From Cydia pomonella (Eukaryota; Arthropoda; Insecta; Lepidoptera; Tortricidae): DNA of 64,000 nt. Positions 10,001 through 22,000 of this stretch are shown piece by piece. Each line of letters begins with the position of its first letter. Position 1 is the stretch's first letter. The notes under the pieces are model-generated. The model was not told the origin of the DNA. It searched no databases and saw only the letters and a list, made by a program, of their open reading frames with translations. Where the stretch lies: contig NC_084729.1 of NCBI RefSeq assembly GCF_033807575.1, positions 2,418,001 to 2,482,000 of the forward strand, read 5' to 3'. Both the position numbers and the translations under genes were made by a program.

Positions 10001-13000
10001 GTCGAGCTCCCCCGACCTATCTCTCACCGTTTAGCATGTGGGGGATTCGAAAAAAAATCCCATACAAATTTTTTTTCGAGCTAAAAAAAAAAAAAATTTT
10101 TTTTCGAATGCGGGGGCCCATATGTACCCACATACCGGTTCTCGGCGCTCTCGGACCGTTTTGAAATTTCGGCGCCATTTTGAGTCGGCCATTTTGAATT
10201 TTTTTAAATGCCATTCCATTTGTCTCGGAGTCCTCTATGACATTTGGTCGAGCACCCCCCACCTATCTGTCACCGTTTAAAAGTTGCCATACAAAATAAA
10301 AGTGGCCATGGTGTCCGCCATCTTGGATTTTTTCCAAATTTTTTTTTTCCATACCGATCTAGAGGGCCCCGAGATTCCGTGACCGAAATTTGAGCGCGCC
10401 GGGACCGACTTGAAAATCGGCCGCCATTTTGAATCCGCCATTTTGAAAAAAAAATGGCGGCCTCCGAAACTGCCCAGGGTCCTCTGTGACATTTGGTCGA
10501 GCACCCCCCCACTATCTCCCACCGTTTGGCCGGGCCGTCAAACATTTTTCTGTCCCGATCCGGTAGACCGAATGTCGGATTTTTCCGGAGGTCACCGGAC
10601 CGCCCTCTGTACGACCGTACCAAACTCGAATCCCCCCCGCGCCTCCTTCCGGGAGAACAATTCGTGTCGATTAATGTTCGGGCTGCAGCTTTATATAATA
10701 TAGATATTTACCAAATTATGGCCTAAAATTCAATTTATTTGTGTTGTTCTCAAGTAAAAGGTACCACATTGTCGCTTATCATAAGAACGCTCTTACAGGT
10801 TGTACGTATAGAGAGCAAGCAAATTGTATCCTTATGGTAAGCGACTATGTGGTACCTTTTACTTGAGAACGACACATTTAATTATTATTTCTAGTAAGTA
10901 CAGTTATAATAATATAAGTTTTGAATAAAGAAATTACCTCTTTTGATAGTTTATCCTTTTTATTCCAACAATCACCTAATCTTATATCAACTCAAAACTT
11001 CATATAGGTAAGTAAGGCTTACTTACAAATTACTACAAAAACAAATAAACCGACTACTAGTTGCGATTATGTTTGCGATTTCTCTTGCGATACTTCGCAA
11101 GTTAGGGAGTCAAAATGGCGACTCACTCATTACGTAATTTAAGTACTTGTTGCATCGTTTTCCTATTACATTTTAGGGTAATTTTTTGCGACCATGGTAA
11201 CCCCATATTATGATGTCATGATGACGTCATATATGTCTTTCTCTTACCCCTGGTCGCTCGACTTCTTGTCTAGTTATATTGTATGTCTATGGTGTTAAAT
11301 AATATAGAGTCAGACCAACATAAGTTGGCAGCGATTTTGACAGCCCAAGCGGTGCAAGTGTCAAGTAAACGTCATTCATAGAAGTTTGACGTTTAAAATG
11401 ACCCGTGCACCGTCTGGGCTATCAAAATTGCTGTCAACTTATCTTGGTTTGACTCTATTTAATATAAAGATATATTTTTTTAATAGTTCCTGTATCACTA
11501 CACTTTATAAAACAAAGTCCCCTGCCGAGTCTGTCTGTATGTTCGTGATAAACTCAAAAACTACTGAACGGATTTTCATACGGTTTTCATCTATCGATAG
11601 GGTGATTCTTGAGGAAGGTTTAAATGTATAATTTGTTAAAGTTTTGTGTAACCCGTGAGAAGACGTAGCGGGTCGCTGGTAGTAGGTATTTTTCAAACAA
11701 CTTGGGTATTTTGCTTGATTTTTTGTTTTACTATTATAAATTGTATGAAGATGACATCTCTCGCCGTACCCAAGTTTTTTGTAAAATACTAACACAAGAC
11801 CATTTTTCAGACTATAGGGCCATACACCTGCGATATATGCAACACGCGAGCACTCAATAAAAGTTGCCTAGAATCGCACATATCTAAACACTACTACGCG
11901 CACGAGTGCTCGCTGTGTGCGTTCGCAAGCTGCCACAGAACGCACCGGCGCGTTCATGCTCGCACACATAAGGTCGTGCTGCAGTGTGTCAAATGCGAGT
12001 TAAAGTTTGGGTACGTAAAAAAATCTGTTTATTTAATTTCAATCTTAGAGGTACAGTCAGAAGTCAGTTACAATCTCTATATTTGGAGATTATCTTAACT
12101 AGGTTTAGTCTGAATTGTATAATTATTGTTTTGTTTTGATGCCACACTCTGTTTTAGAGACGCCCCGAATATGGCTCTGTCTCGGCCAAAGCGCCGAATA
12201 TTCGGCATAACATGCGAACATTTTTAAGTCACATTAATTATGAAAACTGTTCACCAACAAAGCACAAAGTTTGCTAAGATTTCATTTTTGTTGCTCAGAA
12301 TCAGCCAATGTGGTTAGAGTCAATAAAATCAGACCCATGATAAAATATAGGTACATTTTTTGTAATCAAATACTGAAAAAACGGGTATTCGTATTTAACT
12401 ACTTTCCAAGAAGACGTAGGTATGAAATATAACCACTATATTTCATACCTACGTCTTCTTGGAAAGTAGTTTCGTAGTAGTAGTAGTTGAAAATTTAGTT
12501 CGGTTATTTTTATTGTGTATTTATTCATTTTAGGTTGGTGCAACAGATATTTGGTACTCAGCCACATAGTTGTCGACATTCGGCCGAATATTCTGTAAAG
12601 TGGCTGAATAGGCCGACAATTCGTGGCATCGCTACTCTGTATATCATCTTAAAAAAAGCATTGTTAAACTTGCAGATGACTTGCAGTGGGAATGGGACTA
12701 GATTTGTTAATATTATTGATTCCTTGTATGTACCATTATAGTATTTTATGCAACAGTTGTATAAGAAGGGTCAAAAAAGGCGAGTGGCGTGAGTTACAAT
12801 GTGAGCCGGAGCCGAAGGCGTAGGCGAACATTGTAAAGGAATACGCCACGAGCATTTTTTGACCTACTTATACAACGTTGCATACAATATTTTTCCTACG
12901 AGTCAACAAAAATAAATCTTAATTTAGGTAAACAAAGCAAAAGTATATAGCCAAGACGCGCGAGCATACCTTGTTACGCGCCCAGCCCGCCCCGGGCCGC

Positions 13001-16000
13001 GGCCGGCCGGTCAGCGACACCTCGTAACTCATGAGGCCCTGGTACTTGCTACTTGCTAAATTAAATTTTTGGACAGTTTTTTCTCAATTTTGGCCACCGT
13101 AGCCTACGGAGACTAAGCGCTAAGCGGTCTACGTCTACTAAGGAGCAACGCTAAGCGGTCTTCGTAGTCTATGGGTGTTGCTATAATACGGGTGTCAAAT
13201 GCGTGTTTCTGACTTATGAAGTAATTATTTTTACTATGCAACCACATGAATATTTTGTAAGTTGGCAGCACTGCACTTAGTTTAAAACTGTATTCGTTTT
13301 GGTTTTGTTAGGTTGGTAGCCATTAATCGCAGTAACGTTATAGCGATTAAAAGCACAAGAGCTTTTATGAGGAATAGACAATATAGACTTTTCTTGAAAC
13401 CTTTTATGTATGTTCTTATATTCGTGTTAATGAATGCATAAATGACAGATAACAGTAGAGGAGTAGGAAAACTCGTTAAAAAAGAGCCCGCTTTATGTCA
13501 GAATGAACGACAGTAAGAATTCCGTTAGCGCGATATACGAATCGACGCGGCCGGTTCAGCGCCATCTAGCGTGACATTCGGTAAACCTTTTCGTTTAAAG
13601 TTATTCTACTTTATCTACTTTATTAAGTGTTTTACGTACTTTAAGGTCTCGTCGAGAGTTCTTCCAGCATTACAAGAAGTGGCACGAGAGGTTCGTCTGC
13701 GACCACTGCGGCGTCAGCTTCAAGATGCGGTACTGCATCAAGGACCATATCAGGTAGCTTTCTATCATATGCTTCACACCTACACAAAGTGTTGTGTTCC
13801 TGCCGCGGAGTAAGGTTGCCAGAGAACACTCACAACAGACGTCACATGTCGAGTGAGATTGATAAACCATGTGTCACAGCAGGTAGCCGATAAAAATTGC
13901 GCTGATAATCATCATAAAACGAGCTAGGCACTATTATTCTCACTATAATAGGGTTGTTTCCATCTACAAATCTTAGGGCAGAATAGTATCCCAATAAATT
14001 CTTATGGATTATAAGAACATGTTAAGCTGCCTTTAGTGGACCTCTAATGAGCATATTTTTGTAAATATGAAATTTAAAACATCTTTTAACACACGTCACG
14101 TGACCCAAGTCGAAACGACATTGAAGATTCTGATGACGTCACAACTCACGGTTTGACACTGGGCTATAACTGCGAAAATCGAAGTTCGTCATTGCGGGCA
14201 TTTTTCTCTGTCATTCGAATTACGTCTTAGTAAGAGTAAAAGAGAAAGATCCCCACAATATGCGATTTTCGGTTTTTGCGGTAGGCCCCCCGTTGTCTGT
14301 TCTCAGTACCAAATTTAATACTCAAGCCGTAGCCATTTTGGTGGTGGATAATTAATTGAAACTTCGATATCTGCACAAAAAATTAACATCATAGAAATGC
14401 TAATGGATATTAATGAATACTTTATGATATATTATAACTCAATTATCATAGAAAACATATTATATTAGTTGGTTAAAAACCCACACGCACGCATATACAT
14501 CTTGCCCACCACCTAAATGGCTACGGGTTGAGTATCAAATTTTGTACTGAGAATAGACAACGGGGGGCCTACCGCAAAAACCGAAAATCGCATATTGTGG
14601 GGATAAATAAAACTGATACTACTACTACTACTGATAAACTGGGACTGATAAATAAAAGACGGCGTGTGGTGCGTAGTATGTATATTTCCAGACTGATCGG
14701 TCTAGCTTAAACCCACCCTCAAGTACATTTATAATAATTTATATCTACCCCATATTCAATACCTAACACCTCCACCCTTATTTTCTAACTTAGGACAACT
14801 AAGTTATTTAACACATCTATGGATATAAATATTGACTGTTACCGTGATTGCAGGTGCAAAACAATACGGTTAAGTTAATCAGTTTTCCTTAAGGCTAAAG
14901 CGAGTTTACATTTGGATTAGGTACCTGCATATGGTAATTATAAACAAAGGCTGATACGACATCTTATATAGCACGCGTATACCAGGGACATATTACAATC
15001 GTGTTCAAGGGATATCTTTAAATTAAACTTTTAACATTGTTTACAGTAGGTATACAACCGTTTCTTACAATTAGAATGAACATATAATTCTTATATGCTA
15101 GGCGAACTTAAAACTTGTTTTAACGACAAAAGATCGTATACCTGTTTGCAGAATAATACAAAGCTATAACAGTACACAGATGTTACGCACCTATACTTAT
15201 TTATCTATTATTTATACTAGGTAGAAATACATTTACATATATCCTAATGAGCAAACATTAGAAAATCTTTTTAGATAATAAAATAAGAAACATCACTAAA
15301 AGATGTCCTCGAAACCGAAACGTCTAGGGGGGTTCACAATAGGTCTCAAGCGATCGGGTCGCGTGCGCTCAGCGGCGGCACCTGGGTCGGGCCGCTGCGC
15401 CAGCTCCGGGTTCGATGCCGGATCTACCCGCGCGTCCCCTGGCGGATTGTCTACCTCGCGATCGACACTCTCCGCCGACCCTGAACTCGACGCCTCCCCG
15501 GTTGGGATCAACAAGGGTGTCTGAGCCGGTGGATAACTCAATGCCATATTACGCGGTCTAGGCTCCCGGACTTCATCATTTGAATCGCGTTTTCTTAGTT
15601 GATTTATATGCCGATGTGTAACTCCTACCGAACTAGCTATTGTATAATCGGTTTCCCCTATCCGCTCCAAAACCTGCCCAGCTTCCCATTTGCCCTGTGA
15701 GTTCCCTACGTTGTACCGTCTATACCATACCAAATCGCCTATGTCGAATGCTCGCTGCGTCCCTCCCGCCGCCTCCCTCTGGCGGCGTTGAAGATCGGTA
15801 ACCCTCTGTTCACGATCAGGTTTAAGACAATCTAACCGGGTACGCACCGCTCGACCTAAAAGAATCTTAGCTGGACTCTCGCCCGTGGCATTATGAGGGG
15901 TATTACGATACATTAATAGGAATCTACTTAAGGCCGTCTCTGTATTAATATTCTGCATTATCGCTTTTTTAATTACGCGCTTACACAATTTGACCGCATT

Positions 16001-19000
16001 TTCAGCAGCTCCATTAGAGGCAGGATGGTACGGTGCTGAAAACAATTGTTCAATTTTATTATTTGAACAAAACGCTCTAAACTCCTCACTCGAAAACGGA
16101 GGTCCATTATCACTCACTATCTGTTTAGGCAAGCCGAACCTAGCAAAGTATTCTCGCAGTTTTTTAATTAATATTTTAGCCGTTGTACTCGACATTTCTG
16201 CTATTTCTATCCATTTAGAATACGCATCTATAAGTACCAAGTACTTAACTCCAGCTATTGGACCTAAGAAATCTAAATGAATCCTAGCCCAAGGACGACT
16301 GGGGTAGGGCCAGGGGCAGGGTGCGTGGCGCGGGGGCGCCGCTGCCACCGCGGCACACACGGGGCAAGCGCGGCACATGGCCTCCACGGCCTCGTCCAGG
16401 CCGGGCCACCACACATAGCTACGCGCCAGCGCCTTAGTCCTCACGATACCCATGTGCGAATCGTGCAACTCTCGCATAACACGTTCGCGACATGCCGTTG
16501 GCACCACTACCCTATGACCCCACATGACGCAATCAAGCTCTGTATATAATTCCGATTTACGATTGAAAAAGGGTTTTAATTCTTTTATGTCTGTATCTTG
16601 GGGCCAGCCGTCTCTGATATAACTAATAATTCTACCTAGCAATACGTCGTTACGAGTTTCTTTACTTACCGCATTATAATCCAAAAGCATCGCGTCAGTC
16701 GCAAAATGTAAATATGTTTGTTCCGGACCGTCCTCGTCTACGGAACCCGTCAACTTGTGTGCCGCTATGAGTCGCGAAAGAGCGTCCGCTGTGTTATCAT
16801 CCGATTTTACGTATTCTATATCAAAATCGTACGTCGACAATATCAAGGCCCAACGCTGCAACCGGCTCGCAGTCATACTGGGTATACCATTACCCGGTCC
16901 AAATATGCTCACGAGAGGCTTGTGGTCGGTCTTCAACGTAAACCGTCTACCGTACAGGAATTGGTGAAACTTTCTTACTGAAAATATAATAGAAAGTGCC
17001 TCTTTGTGTATTTGACTATAGTTGCGCTCGGCCGGTGTGAGCGCTCGCGAGGCATAGGCGATGACGGTGTCGGCCCAACTAGCAAAAGAGTCTCAGGTTG
17101 CGCACTTTATAAGACTGATGAGCTTATAGAGCTCTTATTATTGTTTTGGAACATATCATCACTCTTATATTAGTCTTAGACAAGCTAGTACCGGCTTTAG
17201 TAAGGTCAGTCTTATTACCTAGTCTTATATATGTATATAAGAGCATTTTATAATACTATTATAAACCTCTTGCTCTTACAAGAACATTTACGAAGTCTCA
17301 TTGAACTTGAGAGTGCCTGGTCTTATATCCCCTTTCTCTAAGTACATTTGATTTTATATTAGACTTTATAAATGCTATTGTAAGAATGTAAGACTAATAT
17401 CAACATAGTATAATACTATTATAAGCCTCTTGGTCCTACAATAACATTTACGAAGTCTTATTGAACTTGAGAGTGCCTGGTCTTATATCCCCTTTCTCTA
17501 AGTTCATTTGATTTTATATTAGACTTTATATATGCTATTGTAAGAATGTAAGACTAATATCAACATAGTATAATACTATTATAAGCCTCTTGGTCCTACA
17601 ATAACATTTACGAAGTCTCATTGAACTTGAGAGTACCTAGTTTTATATCCCCATTCTCTAAGTTCATTTGATTTTATATTACACTTTCTAAATGCTATTG
17701 TAAGAATGTAAGACTAATATCAACATAGCATAAGAACACTGTAAGTACGTACTTTTCTGATCTTATTTAAAGCTATAAACAAGCATAATAAGATCAACAG
17801 CAGCACTTTAGTAAGATATTAGAGTGATATAGGATAAAGATACTTATATCACAAAAGACAAGATCAATATAAGATCGTTTGATCTTAAATCGATTTTGGG
17901 AACACTTGTAAGTATGATATTTAATTAATTTTTTTTTGTAATTTAAAGTAAGAGTGTAATTTTAAATAGGTATGGATTACGACAACTGGAAAAAAACGTT
18001 CGAGAAGTGATGGTTATCGGCGGAAAATTCAGAAGTACAAAAAAATCATAAGTAAATCAAATACATATACAGCTCCTGCCAAGACAAGGTAGTGTTGGTG
18101 AAAATATTAGTGAGGGTTCTGTAGGTTCTGCTTGCATGAAAGATGTAGAGGTTGAGGACAAAGTTTCAGTATGTGAAATTAATGATTTTAGTGAAAAAGA
18201 ATCTTCGACCGATGACAAAACAGATTATGAGAAAGATTTTGCCTTAAAAAGTGAATTACAAAAATGGGCGTTAAAATTTAATATCCCTCATGCAGCAGTA
18301 AATGGATTGCTAATTATTTTAAACAGAAGACTAAATAATGTTCTACCAAAGGACGCAAGGACACTGCTTAACACAAACAAAGAGATTGTGCAAATTAATG
18401 AGTTGTCTCCTGGAATGTATTGGCATAGTAGCTTAATAACAAGACTTGTATATTGTGTTTCTTCCCAAGGCCATGTTAAATGTTTTAACATGCGGAAGTC
18501 TTTCTTCATCAAGTAATGGTCTATATCCATAAATACAACCATTTTGCATCACCAATCTTGTCACTTAAATAAAAAAAACATTTAGTTTATTAGTATGTGT
18601 CAAGTGATCTAGTAAGGATAAACAAATGTATTTAGGGTTTTAGTAAGTAAACCAAGGAACCCTAATTAATTCAACATGGCCATATCATTTGTATTCTGAA
18701 TGCAGAATTTAGTGTAAATAATCTTATAATAGTCTAATAGTGCACTTTAATAATACACCTACAGCTATGGCTGACTATCAGTACAAATAAAGATATAAAA
18801 TAATTATAAACGGATACAAATACCATATTTGATCAGGCGCATGAAGTTTGAAGTGGAAAACAGGGTCTACTTTACAGTAAATAATATTTTCCCACGTGAT
18901 TACATACCGTAAAACATAAACACACACGATGATAACGAGCACGTTATTATATTTAAACATAATTCATAAACAGTTAGATAAATACTTACACTAACATATT

Positions 19001-22000
19001 TATGTCACGCTGCTGCATTTAATTTCACTCGTACACTTATACTTCACAAATAGAATGTTTCAACTCTCTGTGTGATCTTACAAAAAAGCTAAATAAGCTT
19101 ATTAAGGCTCATAAGATTCTAACGTTGGACCAATATAAGCCTATGTAGGCTTACAAGATACTTACGTAAAAGCGATATTAGCCTAAGGTAGCTTAAATAA
19201 GTTTTGGAAAGATTACTGTAAATGCAAGCAGCATTCAATTAGACTGATATTAGAACGATATCAAAATAAATACGCTTATAATTTGTGCCCAAATCCGGGC
19301 TTATACGATGATATAAGATCAATATAAGAGCGAAAAAATTGTAGTCTTGAGACTATTCTAAGCGTGTTTTTGCTAGTTGGGGGGCGCCCCGCGCGCGCGC
19401 CCGCGCATGGCCAGCACGGCGCCCACGCCGTAGGGTCCCGCGTCACAGGTGACAACCAGTTCCCGATCCGCATCGTAATGTCCTAAAACCGGCGCCTCGC
19501 TCAACATTTTTTTAACCTTGTTAAATGCCCTGTCTTGTTCGACCGACCACGTCCACTTCCTTTGTTTCCTTAATAATTCATATAAAGGCGCTAAAATTTC
19601 ACTAAGGTTTTGTATGAACTTTCCATAAAAAATTACCATACCTATAAACGACTTAAGTTCGGAAACATTCCTAGGTCGAGACGTTGTTAAAATTGGCCTA
19701 ACTTTGTCTTCGTCTACCCTAACCCCATTTTTATCAATCACAAATCCCAGGTATTTAACCTCTGGTACCAGAAAGGAACACTTTTGTTTTTTTATCCTTA
19801 GCCCATTTTTACTTAATCTTTCTAATACCTGCCGAAGGCTACCTAAATGTGAATCTAAAGTATCCCCAGTTATCAAAATGTCATCTAAAAAAAAAGTCAC
19901 GTTAGGGATATCCTTCAAAAGGTTACTCATGATTCTTTGGAATATACCCGGGCTAGACGAGAGGCCATATACTAAACGCTTATACCTGAACAATCCCCGG
20001 TGCGTATTAATTACCGTTAAATCTCTAGAACCGTCATCTTCCAATATAATTTGATTGTAGGCTTGTGATAAATCTAACTTAGTAAAATACCTACTACCGC
20101 TAAGCTGGGAAAACAGGTCTTCAATTTTAGGAATTGGAAATTTGTCTACTAATAAAACGCGATTCAAAGTGGATTTATAATCCGCGCACAAACGTAACGA
20201 TCCGTCCGGTTTATTTACAATTACCAATGGCGTGGCCCAGTCCGAGTGCTCCACCGGCTCGATGACGTCGGCGCGCAGCATGGTGTCGAGCTCAGCGTCG
20301 ACGCGGTCCCTCAGCGCGTAGGGCAGGGGGCGCGCGCGACAGAATACGGGCGCCGCGTCCGGCCGTACGCGCAGCCGAGCCCGGCCGCCGGTGAACGCAC
20401 CCAAGGTCCCATCGAATATTTCTTTATGCCTGTAAATTACATCGGATATTTTATCGTCACATATTACATCATTTGTGAGAACATTTTCGCATGAAGACAG
20501 CTTAGGTATTGCAATATCCAATTCGGCTAACCATTCACGACCTAATAAACTCGTCGTACCTCTCTGATGGACATATAAATTCAATTTTTTATTAATGTTT
20601 TTGTACTGCACATTACCTACAATAAAACCTAATAATGGTTTCGTTACGGTACCATCATAAAACTTTAAAGATATATTACATGGCTCTAAAGGTACATCTT
20701 TAAACAAAGTATCATATGTCTGTTTACTTATACATGTTAAGGCTGTACCCGTATCAATCTCAAAGGTCATTAACTTATTATTAACCATAACTTGTATCCT
20801 TACCGGTCTATATTTGTCGAGGCTCATTTGGTAAATGGGCTCCTCGCTTCCGTCGTTTACCCCGAACGGTATTTCCTCCTGGTCCAACTGCCCATCTTCA
20901 GCCACCCAGTGCACTCGTGAGTTGCCCCAGCTGTTTCTAGCGCGACCACCACGCGCTCCGCTGCCACCGGGAGTGGCCGCTGTTCCCGGCCCGTAACGAG
21001 TGGCTCCGCTTCGGCCACGTCCGGCTGAAGTCCTTGTACCGCCACCCTGAATATTGCCTCTAGACGCGGATACCTGTCCACGTATCCCGTCGGTCATGGT
21101 TGGGCACATGCGACGCAAATGCCCCTTTACATTGCACCGACTACACACGTAACTGTTAAATTTACAGTGAGCCTGCTCATGACGAAAATCACCGCACGCC
21201 ATGCATCCCGCCGCTGCCAAGCGAACATTATGCACTTGTGCCATAGGGGCCTCTGTTGCCAAGCCACATATGGCTGCTCCGCCGCCTCCCCTTTCGACCG
21301 CTACCGAATCCCGCTCGGCCGCTTCAAGAGATAACGCTAATGACACTGATTTCGCGAAATTTATTTTAGTTTCCGCAAACAATCGCTGTCGTATTATATC
21401 ACTGGATAGTCCGCACACAAACTGGTCTCGCATATTTTCGTCTAAAGTTGCTTCGAAACCACAAAACCGCGCCATCTTTTTTAACTCCGCCACGTACTGC
21501 GCCACTGTTTGACCTTTGACCTGTCGGTACTGACGAAATCTGAAACGTTCTGCTAGCACCGAAGGAGTTGGTTCCAGATGCTTTCCCATTACCTCTACTA
21601 CCTCTTTAAAGGTCATCTCGGCTGGCTTCTTTGGGCTACACAAATTCACCATCAATTCGTAAGCTGTCTCACCGACCACTGAAATCAATGTCGGTAATTT
21701 CCGCTCATCTTTTACGTCGTTGACGACAAAGTAGCTCTCCAGCCTGTCACAATATGATCTCCAGCTACCACTTTGGACGTCAAACTCTCGAATTTTCCCC
21801 ACCGACATGTTGATTTAAATAATATCCTCGTCAGCCACTGATAAATAAAAGACGGCGTGTGGTGCGTAGTATGTATATTTCCAGACTGATCGGTCTAGCT
21901 TAAACCCACCCTCAAGTACATTTATAATAATTTATATCTACCCCATATTCAATACCTAACAGGGGGACCTTAGTGTTACGTGTGTATGTACATATATACT

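Larger units (their letters stand above)
17083..19372. mobile_element. DNA transposon inserted in pol
   Basis: It interrupts the RNase H region of the LTR element. The ends CAAAA and TTTTG are flanked on both sides by CTAG (17079-17082, 19373-19376), so with the flank the ends read CTAGCAAAA and TTTTGCTAG. Subterminal regions on both sides contain GTCTCA near the tip and many TAAGA/TCTTA-type words. The superfamily is not assigned. A 160-bp tandem repeat and one short coding region are inside. The retrotransposon frames on the two sides do not join exactly, so one or more bases changed before or during insertion. Confidence 0.7.
14646..21961 (-). mobile_element. Ty3/Gypsy-type LTR retrotransposon with short LTRs
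   Basis: LTRs at 14646-14768 (3') and 21839-21961 (5') are both 123 bp, start TGATAAATAAAAGACGG and end AATACCTAACA in plus orientation, and appear identical. A purine-rich tract (AAGGGTGGAGG on the minus strand) sits next to the 3' LTR, as expected for a polypurine tract. Gag, protease, RT, RNase H and integrase are present in the order of Ty3/Gypsy elements, and no envelope is seen. The flanks GGGAC and GGGGG do not give a clean target duplication. Removing the internal transposon leaves about 5.0 kb. Identical LTRs suggest a fairly recent insertion. Confidence 0.85.

Noticed and set aside
9562..10726. Open frames in the ATTTTG repeat
   Set aside because: They shift frame between units and have no domain.
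12535..12741. 68-residue protein
   Set aside because: Contains repeated GGCCGAATATTC-type words and has no domain; probably old repeat DNA.
15303..16981. Plus-strand open frames opposite the integrase
   Set aside because: Antisense shadows of the pol gene.
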